Assembly: GCA_018268375.1 (NCBI GenBank)
Contig: JAFDWS010000002.1
Coordinates: 1,240,001 to 1,304,000, forward strand
Reading direction: 5' to 3'
Origin: Armatimonadota bacterium
GTDB lineage: Bacteria > Armatimonadota > Fimbriimonadia > Fimbriimonadales > Fimbriimonadaceae
Length of the DNA: 64,000 bases
In this document: positions 8,763 to 16,815 of the stretch, piece by piece
How the letters are laid out: each line of letters begins with the position of its first letter
Numbering within the stretch: the stretch's first letter is position 1
Position numbers and translations under genes: made by a program
Notes under the pieces: model-generated
What the model was told of the DNA's origin: nothing
Databases searched by the model: none
The model's input: only the letters and a program-made list of their open reading frames with translations

Positions 8763-9995
8763 TCAGTCGGTGTTGTCGCCGCTGGACAAACCTTCGATGA
8801 CCTTGATGAGAGGCATGAACATCGCGATAACGATGAAGCCGACAATGAAGCCCAAGAACAAGATCAACAAGGGCTCGAGGGCAGCCGTCAGGGAGGCCAA
8901 CTGAGCTTCCACTTCGGCTTCGTAGAAGTCAGCGATCTTCTGCAGCATGAAGTCGAGCGAACCCGACTCCTCGCCGACGCCGATCATGTGGACGACCATC
9001 GGCGGGAACATCTTGGAGGACTCGAGCGGGTCGCCGATCCGGTCACCTTCTCGGATCCTGGCGCGAGCGTCCAGAACCGCGTCGGCCATGATCGTGTTGC
9101 CGACCGTTCCCGCGACCGTCTCCATAGCCTGGAGGATCGGAACGCCGGACGTGAGCAACGTGCCCATGGTGCGGCTGAAGCGCGCCATACAGACCTTGTG
9201 GTGCAATTTGCCGAAGACGGGCATGATGAGTTTCATCCTGTCCGCCGTGCGACGGCCGAACCGCGTGGAGACGAACAGCTTCCATCCCACGATGATCACG
9301 ACGATGGAGATCAGGATGATCAGCCAGTTCTGCTGGAAGTTCTTGCTGAGGTCGATCAGGAACTTCGTCATGGCTGGGAAGTCCTGGTCCTTCAAGCCAA
9401 TGTCTTTGAACAGCGCGGCGAACTGAGGAACGACCCAAGACACAAGGAAGATGACGATGCCGAGAGCGGCGATCATGACCAAGACCGGATAGGTCAAGGC
9501 GGACTTCACTTTGCGGCGAAGGGCGACGTCCGATTCCAAGAAGCCGGAAAGCCTTTGCAGGGTCTCTTCCAAGACACCGCCAACCTCACCAGCGCGGATC
9601 AAACCGATGAACAGGTTGTTGAAGGTGCGCGGGTGGCGCTGCATCGCGCGGGAAAGCGATTCGCCGCCCTCGACCCTTTCGCCGATGTCGATCAGGATCT
9701 TTTTGAGCTTGGGGTCTTGAGTCTGCCTGCTCAGAACGTCCAAACAGCGGACGAGCGAGACACCGGCATCGACCATAGTCGAGAACTGGCGGCAGAAGAC
9801 GGCCAAGTTGCCGAGCTTGACCTTGCCGTAACGCTTGGCTTGAGCCTTGCCCGACTTCTTGATGAGCTGGACTTCGACAATCTCGAGTCCCTGCTCGGCA
9901 AACCTTGCGCGAAGAGCGTCTTCGGTGTCGGCTTCGGCGGTTCCCTTCTGGAGTCCACCGGCAGCGTCCTTGAATGTGTAGCTGTAGACAGGCAT
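8763..9995 (-). CDS. pilC: Type IV pilus inner-membrane platform protein PilC (copy 1)
   Basis: This is a T2SSF/PilC family protein of 410 residues, the usual length. It starts MPVYSYTFKDAAG and carries two repeated T2SSF domains (about 65-190 and 265-390), each with three predicted helices, ending in PLIKVIEGLSSG. In pilus assembly it is the inner-membrane platform contacted by the PilB and PilT ATPases. An in-frame ATG exists at 10037, but it overlaps a GATAAT hexamer (10036-10041) that is more likely the promoter, so 9995 is preferred. It is separated from pilT and pilB by a divergent membrane-protein gene. A second PilC is at 35452-36657. Confidence 0.94.
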   Translation of the reverse strand: MPVYSYTFKDAAGGLQKGTAEADTEDALRARFAEQGLEIVEVQLIKKSGKAQAKRYGKVKLGNLAVFCRQFSTMVDAGVSLVRCLDVLSRQTQDPKLKKILIDIGERVEGGESLSRAMQRHPRTFNNLFIGLIRAGEVGGVLEETLQRLSGFLESDVALRRKVKSALTYPVLVMIAALGIVIFLVSWVVPQFAALFKDIGLKDQDFPAMTKFLIDLSKNFQQNWLIILISIVVIIVGWKLFVSTRFGRRTADRMKLIMPVFGKLHHKVCMARFSRTMGTLLTSGVPILQAMETVAGTVGNTIMADAVLDARARIREGDRIGDPLESSKMFPPMVVHMIGVGEESGSLDFMLQKIADFYEAEVEAQLASLTAALEPLLILFLGFIVGFIVIAMFMPLIKVIEGLSSGDNTD

Positions 9996-10035
9996 CGGCT
10001 TGGTCCCGCGGTCCAGGCGCACTGCGCCCAGTCCC

Positions 10036-10041
10036 ATTATC
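10036..10041 (-). promoter_or_regulatory. Candidate -10 element for pilC copy 1
   Basis: On the minus strand this reads GATAAT, about 40 bases upstream of the pilC start at 9995. No convincing -35 is visible 17 bases further up. Confidence 0.4.
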
Positions 10042-10260
10042 GGTTGACGGGAAGAGTACCTGGAAAGTTCGGGTTTGGTGAACGGTTGTCAGCGCGCGAC
10101 AGGTTCCACCGCGAGCGGGGCGTTTGCCTCTCATGTCGTCACGGGAGGCGCGCCGGGGGGTCTGCGTGAAGATGGATGATGTGTGGAAACACGAGTCAAG
10201 GCGAAGTCCCTCCTCGTCGATCGCGATGGCAGACCAGCGCGGCTCGGACAGGCACCGTGA

Positions 10261-10266
10261 TACACT
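10261..10266 (+). promoter_or_regulatory. -10-like hexamer TACACT next to a start codon
   Basis: TACACT ends six bases before the ATG at 10273, and no Shine-Dalgarno sequence intervenes. This predicts a leaderless transcript. Confidence 0.5.
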
Positions 10267-10272
10267 CTAACG

Positions 10273-10623
10273 ATGAACGTTGCTTCAAACGTTCAGATTC
10301 CTTGGATTGCCCAACGCGCTGCGGCCAGCGTTGTTCTCAACCTCAGCGCTTCCTGCGCTTCCCTTTACGGTGCTGGCGGCGTCGCTTCTGCCTACGCTGC
10401 ACGGTGCGGATTTGGGCTGGACTTGTACCTCCCGTTGCTTTACTTGGTCGGGCCCGTTCTCGCCCTGATTGGCCGCAAGGTCGGGTTTTATTGGAGCGAC
10501 GCTGAAGGCACGATGCTCATGACTCCGATTGCGAGAGCCTTCTCCATCATTGCCTTTGGCGTCCTTGTGGGATCCATCTTGGCCGTGATCTTTGGCCCCG
10601 TGTACGCGAACGCCAGAGGCTGA
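10273..10623 (+). CDS. Small hypothetical membrane protein
   Basis: This protein of 116 residues has a hydrophobic segment around 15-45, a clear transmembrane helix around 50-65 (LDLYLPLLYLVGPVLALIG) and another around 87-110. I do not recognise the family. The TACACT hexamer six bases upstream of the ATG matches the leaderless promoter pattern seen elsewhere in the window, which supports it being a real gene. It lies divergently between pilC and pilT, so a link to the pilus is possible but rests only on position. Confidence 0.6.
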   Translation: MNVASNVQIPWIAQRAAASVVLNLSASCASLYGAGGVASAYAARCGFGLDLYLPLLYLVGPVLALIGRKVGFYWSDAEGTMLMTPIARAFSIIAFGVLVGSILAVIFGPVYANARG

Positions 10624-10639
10624 GACTTCCCGAACAACC

Positions 10640-10672
10640 CTCTCAGCGGGAAAGGCTCGCAACCGCTGAGAG
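10640..10672. repeat. Perfect 10-bp inverted repeat
   Basis: CTCTCAGCGG (10640-10649) and CCGCTGAGAG (10663-10672) are exact inverted repeats around a 13-base loop, just after the small membrane-protein gene. There is no T-run, so this may be a weak terminator, an mRNA 3' stem or an operator-like site. Confidence 0.5.
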
Positions 10673-10732
10673 CAGGGCAAGCATAGTTTCACCCAGCCCG
10701 CCCGACGCCAACGGGTCGGTTCAGACAGAGTA

Positions 10733-10760
10733 AGAGTGCGCAAGCAAGCCTGCGCACTCT
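10733..10760. terminator. Hairpin terminator between convergent genes
   Basis: AGAGTGCGCA (10733-10742) pairs exactly with TGCGCACTCT (10751-10760), followed by CTTGTGCTTT. It lies eight bases past the 3' end of pilT and downstream of the small membrane-protein gene. Confidence 0.65.
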
Positions 10761-10768
10761 CTTGTGCT

Positions 10769-12070
10769 TTATCGTCTGGGCGAGGGAGCGGCGCCCTGCT
10801 GGCCACCCATGTTGATCATCTTCTTGAGCTCTTCGATGTTCTGGCAGCGGTTGAACGCTTCCTCCATCGTGATGATGCCCTTCATATAGAGGTCGCGCAG
10901 GCACTGGTCCATGCTGAGCATGCCCATGGCGGCGCTGGTCTGGATCATCGAAGGGATCTGGTGGGTCTTGCCTTCACGGATCAAGTTTCGAATGGCGGGC
11001 GAGGCGATCATGATCTCGTTGGCAGGGACGCGGCCCGGGCCGCTCGCCCTCGGCAACAACTGCTGCGCGATGATCGCAACGATGTTGTTCGAGAGCTGGA
11101 CACGGATCTGCTCCTGCTGGCCAGGGGGGAAGACGTCGATGATACGGTCAATGGACTCCGCAGCGTTGTTCGTGTGCAAAGTGGCAAAGACCAAGTGGCC
11201 GGTTTCAGCCGCGGTGATGGCGAGGGCGATCGTCTCCGTGTCGCGCATCTCACCGACGAGGATGACGTCCGGGTCTTCGCGAAGGCAGGCGCGCAGAGCG
11301 TTCGAGAAGCTCTTGGTGTCCATGCCCAACTCGCGCTGATTGATGACCGACAGCTTGTGGGAGTGGAGGTACTCGATCGGGTCTTCGATCGTAATGATGT
11401 GGTGCGACTTGTTCAGGTTGATGAAGTGGATCATCGCGGCGAGCGACGTCGACTTGCCTGAACCTGTCGGGCCGGTGACTAGGATGAGTCCGCGAGGGCG
11501 TTCCGTCAACTGCTCCAAGAGCGGCGGAAGGTTGAGCTCGCGGCACGTCGGAATGCGGTTCGAGATCAATCGGAAGGCAGCCGCGACGGAACCCCGGTCG
11601 CGGTACATGTTGACTCGGAAGCGGGCCCGGCGCGGGAGCTGGTAGGAAAAGTCGAGCTCGAGGGTCTGCTCAAAGCGAGTGATCTGATCGTCGCTGACGA
11701 TCTCGTACATCATGCGCTGGCACTGCTGCGGCGTGAACTTCTCATAGTTCAGCCTCTTGAGCTGGCCGTCTTCTCGAATGATCGGTTCGCTGTGCGAGCA
11801 AATATGCAGGTCCGAGCAGTTACGATCGACCACGACGTGCAGAAGCTCGTCGATGTGGAGGTCTTCGAGCGGCTTAGGTTGGCCCGCACCGACCTTGGCC
11901 ATGCCGCCTTCCGGCTTCTCCTCTTTCGGGGCTTCCGCAGCCCGGTTACCCGTCGCAGGTCCGCCGACGGGAGGCATGTCGGCTTCAGTCTGTGGCTTGG
12001 GCGGTTCGCCGGTCGGGTTGACGACATCTGCTGGCAACGGGGACGGCGTGTAGGGCGGCTGGTTCTCCAT
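10769..12070 (-). CDS. pilT: Type IV pilus retraction ATPase PilT
   Basis: This secretion-superfamily hexameric ATPase drives pilus retraction and twitching. Of 433 residues, the first 67 or so are a proline- and glutamate-rich, probably disordered extension not found in typical PilT (about 350 residues). The core then begins LHIDELLHVVVDRNCSDLHI. Visible motifs are Walker A (GPTGSGKST), the Asp box with ITIEDPIE, Walker B (VILVGEMRD), the His box (HLVFATLHTNNA) and the PilT-specific AIRNLIREGK signature near the C-terminus, which is needed for retraction in known PilT. It lies 52 bases downstream of pilB on the same strand. Confidence 0.96.
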   Translation of the reverse strand: MENQPPYTPSPLPADVVNPTGEPPKPQTEADMPPVGGPATGNRAAEAPKEEKPEGGMAKVGAGQPKPLEDLHIDELLHVVVDRNCSDLHICSHSEPIIREDGQLKRLNYEKFTPQQCQRMMYEIVSDDQITRFEQTLELDFSYQLPRRARFRVNMYRDRGSVAAAFRLISNRIPTCRELNLPPLLEQLTERPRGLILVTGPTGSGKSTSLAAMIHFINLNKSHHIITIEDPIEYLHSHKLSVINQRELGMDTKSFSNALRACLREDPDVILVGEMRDTETIALAITAAETGHLVFATLHTNNAAESIDRIIDVFPPGQQEQIRVQLSNNIVAIIAQQLLPRASGPGRVPANEIMIASPAIRNLIREGKTHQIPSMIQTSAAMGMLSMDQCLRDLYMKGIITMEEAFNRCQNIEELKKMINMGGQQGAAPSPRR

Positions 12071-12121
12071 GGTCTTATCTGTTCAGTAGCTGATCGGTGG
12101 GTTCAAAATCCTCTTCAGGCC

Positions 12122-13891
12122 TTAGTAACCCGCGGTGAAGACGACGCGCATGACTTCTTCAGGAGTCGTCTGGCCAGCAAGCACCTTGGCCAGTCCGTCT
12201 TCCCGGAGTTCCTTCATGCCGTTGACCTTTGCCGCGGCCTTGATATCGGCCAGCGGCGCGCGGCGCACGACAAGTTCGGCGATCTCTTCGTTCATCGAGA
12301 GAAGCTCGTGGACGCCCATTCGGCCCTTGTATCCGGTCATGCGGTTGCTGTCGGCAGGGATGCCGCGATAAAGCGTGACTTTCTCGTCAGGGTCGGTCAC
12401 AGGGAAGCCGAACCGGCGCAAGTCGATGGCAGGAACTTCGTAGGCTTCCTTGTTCTCGGTGTCAATTCTGCGTCCCAACCTCTGGGCCAAAATGCCGATG
12501 ACGGTGGCGGAAATCAAATAGGGCTCGACGCCCATGTCGATCATTCGGATCGTGGCGGACGGAGCATCGTTCGTGTGGAGCGTGGAAAGGACCAAGTGGC
12601 CCGTGAGCGACGCTTCGATCGCGATCTCGGACGTTTCCAAGTCGCGCATCTCACCGACCAAGATGATGTCCGGGTCTTGCCTCAAGAAGGCGCGAAGGCC
12701 AGTAGCAAAGGTCAGACCTGCCTTTCGGTTGACCTGCACCTGGGCGATGCCTCCAAGCTGGTACTCAATGGGGTCTTCAACGGTGATGATGTTGACCTCC
12801 ATCGTGTTCAACTTGTGAAGGACGGAGTACTGCGTCGTCGTCTTTCCAGAACCCGTCGGGCCCGTACAGAGGAACATGCCGTTCGGCTGGCTGACGAGCT
12901 CCTCGATGCGAGCCTGGACCTCGGGCAACATTCCGAGCTTTCCAAGGCCCACCATGGCGTTCCCCTTGTCGAGGATTCGCATGACGACCTTCTCACCATA
13001 GGGTGTAGGAATGGTGCTGACGCGGAGGTCGAACTCCTTTCCACCGGTCCGGACTTCAATACGACCGTCTTGAGGAACGCGCCTTTCAGCGATGTTCATC
13101 TCGGCCATGATCTTCAAGCGCGAGATCAGTGGTGCCTGCAAGTTCTTGGGCACCGTCATGGCTTCCATCAAGACGCCGTCAATTCTGTAGCGGACGCGCA
13201 CCGCGCGCTCTTGGGGCTCGACGTGGATGTCGCTGGCCCGGTCGTTGATCGCTTGCTGGATGACCGCGTTCGCGAGTTTGATAATCGGAGCCTGCTCCGC
13301 CATCTCCTCGTCAGACTGATCCTCCTTGATGCCCTTGTCCGCAATGTCGCGCCCGGCCTGCGCCTGCGCCATGAGCGCGCGAACGTCGGAGGTCATTTTG
13401 TCGCCGCCCGGAGCTCCGCTCGCCGGCTTCTCAGCGGCCGCCTCACCGTTGGTGCTCGCGCCCGAGTAATACTTCCGAACCGCGTCCTCGATGGCACCGG
13501 GGACAGCGACCGCGGGTTTCACCAAGAGGCCGCTTGCCAACCGCAACTGGTCCAGCGCTTCGAGGTTGTTCGGGTTGGCCATCGCAACCCACAACACACT
13601 GCCTTCCTTTTTCACGGGGATGACGTTGTGCATCTTGGCGATGCGCTCAGGGACGACGTTGACGGCGCTCGGCTCGACCGTGACGCGGTCGAGGTCGACG
13701 AACGGATGGCCAGACTCTTGGGCCTGTGCGTGAAGAACTTCGCGCTCTCCGGCGAAACCTAAATTGACGATCGTTCGTCCAAGTTCTGTGCTGGTCTGCT
13801 GCGAGACCTTTTTGGCTTCGTCCAACTGTTCAGGGGTCACGTAACCCCTTTGGACTAGGAACTCGGCCATCGGTAAGCGCGGTACTGCCAT
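12122..13891 (-). CDS. pilB: Type IV pilus extension ATPase PilB
   Basis: This GspE/PilB-family ATPase of 589 residues powers pilus polymerisation. An MshEN-like N-terminal domain (about 10-140) precedes a variable linker, the N2 domain and the ATPase core, with Walker A at about 344-352 (GPTGSGKTT), the Asp box (ITVEDPIEYQ) and Walker B (IILVGEMRD). AGGGA six bases before ATG 13891 fixes the start, and a TTG at 13909 lacks such support. The C-terminal zinc-type tetracysteine motif of most PilB/GspE proteins is absent: the region from LGRRIDTENK to MTGYKGR has no cysteine. In the MshEN domain the usual RLG is ELG, so c-di-GMP binding is uncertain. Confidence 0.95.
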   Translation of the reverse strand: MAVPRLPMAEFLVQRGYVTPEQLDEAKKVSQQTSTELGRTIVNLGFAGEREVLHAQAQESGHPFVDLDRVTVEPSAVNVVPERIAKMHNVIPVKKEGSVLWVAMANPNNLEALDQLRLASGLLVKPAVAVPGAIEDAVRKYYSGASTNGEAAAEKPASGAPGGDKMTSDVRALMAQAQAGRDIADKGIKEDQSDEEMAEQAPIIKLANAVIQQAINDRASDIHVEPQERAVRVRYRIDGVLMEAMTVPKNLQAPLISRLKIMAEMNIAERRVPQDGRIEVRTGGKEFDLRVSTIPTPYGEKVVMRILDKGNAMVGLGKLGMLPEVQARIEELVSQPNGMFLCTGPTGSGKTTTQYSVLHKLNTMEVNIITVEDPIEYQLGGIAQVQVNRKAGLTFATGLRAFLRQDPDIILVGEMRDLETSEIAIEASLTGHLVLSTLHTNDAPSATIRMIDMGVEPYLISATVIGILAQRLGRRIDTENKEAYEVPAIDLRRFGFPVTDPDEKVTLYRGIPADSNRMTGYKGRMGVHELLSMNEEIAELVVRRAPLADIKAAAKVNGMKELREDGLAKVLAGQTTPEEVMRVVFTAGY

Positions 13892-13993
13892 GTTTTTCCC
13901 TGAAACCAAAGCCCGGACCCGACCCAGTCGCGAGCCGTGCCCCCTCGAACATGCCGAGGGCTGCCATCGCCTTCCCGGCCTGTTCGAAAGACT

Positions 13994-13999
13994 ATTCTA
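13994..13999 (-). promoter_or_regulatory. Candidate -10 element for pilB/pilT
   Basis: TAGAAT on the minus strand lies about 100 bases upstream of pilB in the 190-base gap. The -35 position is not clear. A short inverted repeat (GTGGC and GCCAC, seven bases apart) lies just upstream of the hexamer. Nothing else is recognisable in this gap. Confidence 0.35.
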
Positions 14000-14082
14000 G
14001 CCGCATCGTGGCGGAACGTGCCACCACCGGCGAATTTTTGACGTTGCCAGGTTAACGTTTAGTTCGGCCAAATCCGGCAGAT

Positions 14083-14919
14083 TTACTTTCCGCCGAGGCC
14101 GCCGAGCATGCCGCCCATACTGCCTCCGATGTCGCCGTTCACCGTAAACCATTTCCTGACCTCGTATTTGTCGCAGACGTCTTGAACGAGCCGGTCGGAC
14201 TGCTTGCCCGCCACGTCGATCCGGGACTCGCTTTGCCCCCGCATTTTCATCAACGTGGCCACTGCCGCCTTGGGATCGTCCGTCGAGCCGCCCACAACTC
14301 GCAAGACGTCATTGATCATCACGCTGGTCTCGCCTAGGCACTGAGAATAGGCATCTCGGATCGGGACGCACTCAGGAGGAGGAGGAAGCGAGTCGAAGTC
14401 TTTGATGAGGGCTGCCCATGCCTTGCGCTGGTCCTCGGCCTGGTTGCCTATCTCCTTGGCGGGATTCGAGGTCTCCACGTCCGCCTCGTCTCCAAGCAGG
14501 CCCTTGAGGGCGCCCTCCGTAGCCCCGGCCCCTTGGAGCATCGTCAATTGGAACAGAAGGTCGGCCACTTGCTTGCCAGCCATGTCCTTGCGCTTGTTCT
14601 CGATCCGCTCCAGGTGCTTGAGCCAGTCGAGGACGTCCTTCGGCATCGTCTTGACCTCGATGGGAGCCGCTGTCACCGCGTTGGGGGAGGCCGTCGCGGC
14701 CGTCACGGGCTCGGGAAGAGAAGCAGCAGCTTGGGTGACAGGTTTTCCTGGGCCGGTCGCGTTGCTCAGGACAGGGGCGCCGACGCCCGTTCCAAACCCA
14801 AAGAGGCTGCGCCCGAACAAGCCGAGCAACGCAGCGATGAGCAGGAGGACCGCTCCAACCGTGGCGTACCTCTTTGTCTCGCTGGATTGGCGAGAATACG
14901 GATCGACCGTGCTCTGCAT
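14083..14919 (-). CDS. Hypothetical membrane-anchored protein
   Basis: Starting from the ATG at 14919 this is 278 residues. A basic N-terminus is followed by one transmembrane helix (about 19-35, VGAVLLLIAALLGLFG), a low-complexity Pro/Ala/Thr stretch to about residue 85, and a soluble helical domain with repeated charged segments. The C-terminus is glycine-rich (GSMGGMLGGLGGK). The topology suggests an inner-membrane anchor with a periplasmic domain. No family is recognised. An in-frame extension to 15030 would overlap the divergent gene, and lacks a signal-like N-terminus, so it is less likely. Confidence 0.65.
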   Translation of the reverse strand: MQSTVDPYSRQSSETKRYATVGAVLLLIAALLGLFGRSLFGFGTGVGAPVLSNATGPGKPVTQAAASLPEPVTAATASPNAVTAAPIEVKTMPKDVLDWLKHLERIENKRKDMAGKQVADLLFQLTMLQGAGATEGALKGLLGDEADVETSNPAKEIGNQAEDQRKAWAALIKDFDSLPPPPECVPIRDAYSQCLGETSVMINDVLRVVGGSTDDPKAAVATLMKMRGQSESRIDVAGKQSDRLVQDVCDKYEVRKWFTVNGDIGGSMGGMLGGLGGK

Positions 14920-14989
14920 ACCCGTGCCGTCAATACTGCCTGAGTTTTGCCTGGACGGTCGAGTCGAACCGGTCCCGGCCAACCATATG

Positions 14990-14997
14990 ACTATAGA
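14990..14997. promoter_or_regulatory. Possible overlapping divergent -10 elements
   Basis: The ACTATAGA stretch reads TATAGA on the plus strand (14992-14997) and TATAGT on the minus strand (14990-14995). It lies between the divergent starts at 14919 and 15045. This is a prediction from the hexamers only. Confidence 0.35.
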
Positions 14998-15044
14998 ACA
15001 TGGACGTCTCTTGCACCGTCCACTGTTCAACAGGGACTGAAAAG

Positions 15045-15566
15045 ATGTCGTGCCCCGAAGGCGGCCAGCAATTGCTCCACCTGTTCCGCGAACAGGTGCA
15101 CTTGGCGGTGTCCAAGGCTGCTCCAGCTCGCTCGTCCGACGACATCGAGGACTACCTGAGCTTTCTTCTGTATTCGTTCGTCCGTACCGACAGCGTTTTC
15201 GCGATACGGGGCGCCGACGGGAGAAGGCTCACCTCGGTCTTCGAAATGCTTGCTGAAGGCGACGTCAGGTTGAACGCGGACAGCTTCGAAAGGGAGAGGT
15301 CGGTACACAAGCACATCGGGGACTACATCTTGTTCTGGAGCGGAGTCAACCCGGACTTCCTCCGTCGCTTGAAGCTCGACGACGGCCGCGATCTGGTGTG
15401 CGACTATACGAGGCAGGGCAAGGACAGCTATTTGCTGGTCTCCACGTTCGACTATGTGCCCTACGCCACGGAAGCACCGATGTTTCGTAAGCTCAGCGAA
15501 GGGTTCGAGAGCCTTGCCATGGCCCTGCAGGTCGTCGCCCACCAACTGCCGTTCCGCGTCGCCTAG
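15045..15566 (+). CDS. Hypothetical protein
   Basis: The protein is 173 residues, starting MSCPEGGQQLLHLFREQ. CAGGGA at 15031-15036 lies eight bases before the ATG and supports this start over the ATG at 15000. It is mixed alpha/beta with no membrane segment or signal. Conserved-looking blocks are YLSFLLYSFVRTD and GDYILFWSGVNPDFL, but I cannot assign a family. Its stop codon overlaps that of the convergent MFS gene by four bases. Confidence 0.65.
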   Translation: MSCPEGGQQLLHLFREQVHLAVSKAAPARSSDDIEDYLSFLLYSFVRTDSVFAIRGADGRRLTSVFEMLAEGDVRLNADSFERERSVHKHIGDYILFWSGVNPDFLRRLKLDDGRDLVCDYTRQGKDSYLLVSTFDYVPYATEAPMFRKLSEGFESLAMALQVVAHQLPFRVA

Positions 15567-16795
15567 CTAGGGCGCGGCATCGTGGAGTCGCGAAACTCCT
15601 TGCTCCCAAAAAGCGCTGCGAGTGGCGGAACCAGCATTCCTATCCCCATCGCCAAGTACATGGTCGTCAGGCCATAAACCTTCAGCCCGACACCGGCCAA
15701 CCCCGCGCCGACCGGTTGCACGCCGGCGGTGACCATTGCCGAGACCGCGTTGACCCTGCCCCTCACGCCGTCTGGGACAGTGAGGTTGATATAAGTCATC
15801 GCCGGGATAGTCGCGAACGGCAGGGCGACCCCGCAAAGAAAATTCATCGACACGTAGAGCCAGAAGTTCCTGGCAAACCCCATGACAGCTACGGCGGCAC
15901 CGATCGCAACCATGCACAAGGCATAAGCCACTCCCACCCGCGTGACCTTGATTTGGCCAACGACAAGGCTCGCGATCACAACGGGCACCATGAAAGTGAG
16001 CTCGATGATCGCAAGGGAGAGAAAGTTGCCGCCAAACCAAGCGCGGTTCGTCGCGGTGTAAACGACCATGAACCCTGAAATAGCAAGGTTGATCAGGAGG
16101 CTGACGCCGAGGATGATCCGGAGCACACAGTGCTTCCAGATAAGGCCTGCCCCCTCTTTCAGGTCCTGGAGCCAATGCGCCTCCGTGGAATCGTCGCGCA
16201 CAGGCAGCAAGCGCGGCAGAGTCGCGATGAAGCCCGCTGACACCAAGAAGGATGCCGCGTTGACCAAGACGGCGACGAGGAAGAAGCGGGTCGGCGCAAT
16301 CGCCTCTAAGGGCGCGAGCAGCAGTGCCGCTGCAATGAGGCCCACCGCGTTCATCGCATATTGGGTGGCGGAAGACAGTGAGTTTGCCGATAGCAGTTGC
16401 TCCCCCGGCACCAATGCGGGCACCGCGGCCCCACGGGCAGGCGTGAAGAACGCGTTGATCGAGCTTAAGAAGAGCGGCACGGCGAACAGGGCCCAGACCG
16501 GCGGCTGGCCCCGCAAAAGAACAAACGCGAACATCACCAGAGTCAACGCGCTCACCAAGTCGGCGCCCAACATGATGTTCTTGCGGTCGTGGCGGTCGGC
16601 AAAGACGCCAGCGACGGGCCCGACGAGCAGGAAGGGCAGTCCAGCGCAGGCCGCGACGCCTCCCACGATGAGAGGATCCTTGGTCAACTTGTCCGCCATG
16701 TAGATGAACAACATGCCGTAGACAGCGTCACCGAACTGGGACACCGTCTGGCCGATCCACAGGTTGCGGAAGCCTCTGATCTTGAGGACGGACAT
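15563..16795 (-). CDS. MFS transporter
   Basis: This 410-residue major facilitator superfamily protein has about 12 predicted helices. It opens with FRNLWIGQTVSQFGDAVYGMLF and carries the loop 2-3 signature AGVFADRHDRKN. This layout matches the MFS_3/enterobactin-exporter-like drug or metabolite efflux branch. The substrate cannot be inferred. It ends four bases inside the convergent gene and lies 20 bases downstream of tdh on the same strand, so the two may be cotranscribed. Confidence 0.9.
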   Translation of the reverse strand: MSVLKIRGFRNLWIGQTVSQFGDAVYGMLFIYMADKLTKDPLIVGGVAACAGLPFLLVGPVAGVFADRHDRKNIMLGADLVSALTLVMFAFVLLRGQPPVWALFAVPLFLSSINAFFTPARGAAVPALVPGEQLLSANSLSSATQYAMNAVGLIAAALLLAPLEAIAPTRFFLVAVLVNAASFLVSAGFIATLPRLLPVRDDSTEAHWLQDLKEGAGLIWKHCVLRIILGVSLLINLAISGFMVVYTATNRAWFGGNFLSLAIIELTFMVPVVIASLVVGQIKVTRVGVAYALCMVAIGAAVAVMGFARNFWLYVSMNFLCGVALPFATIPAMTYINLTVPDGVRGRVNAVSAMVTAGVQPVGAGLAGVGLKVYGLTTMYLAMGIGMLVPPLAALFGSKEFRDSTMPRPS

Positions 16796-16815
16796 CGCTT
16801 GACCTTGGAGGGGCT

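Noticed and set aside
8745-10169. Long plus-strand frame antisense to pilC
   Set aside because: The translation is rich in His, Asp, Arg and Gln without a fold, while the minus strand gives a full PilC.
11792-13762. 656-residue plus-strand frame antisense to pilB
   Set aside because: It is a shadow of the strongly supported PilB frame, with no recognisable domains.
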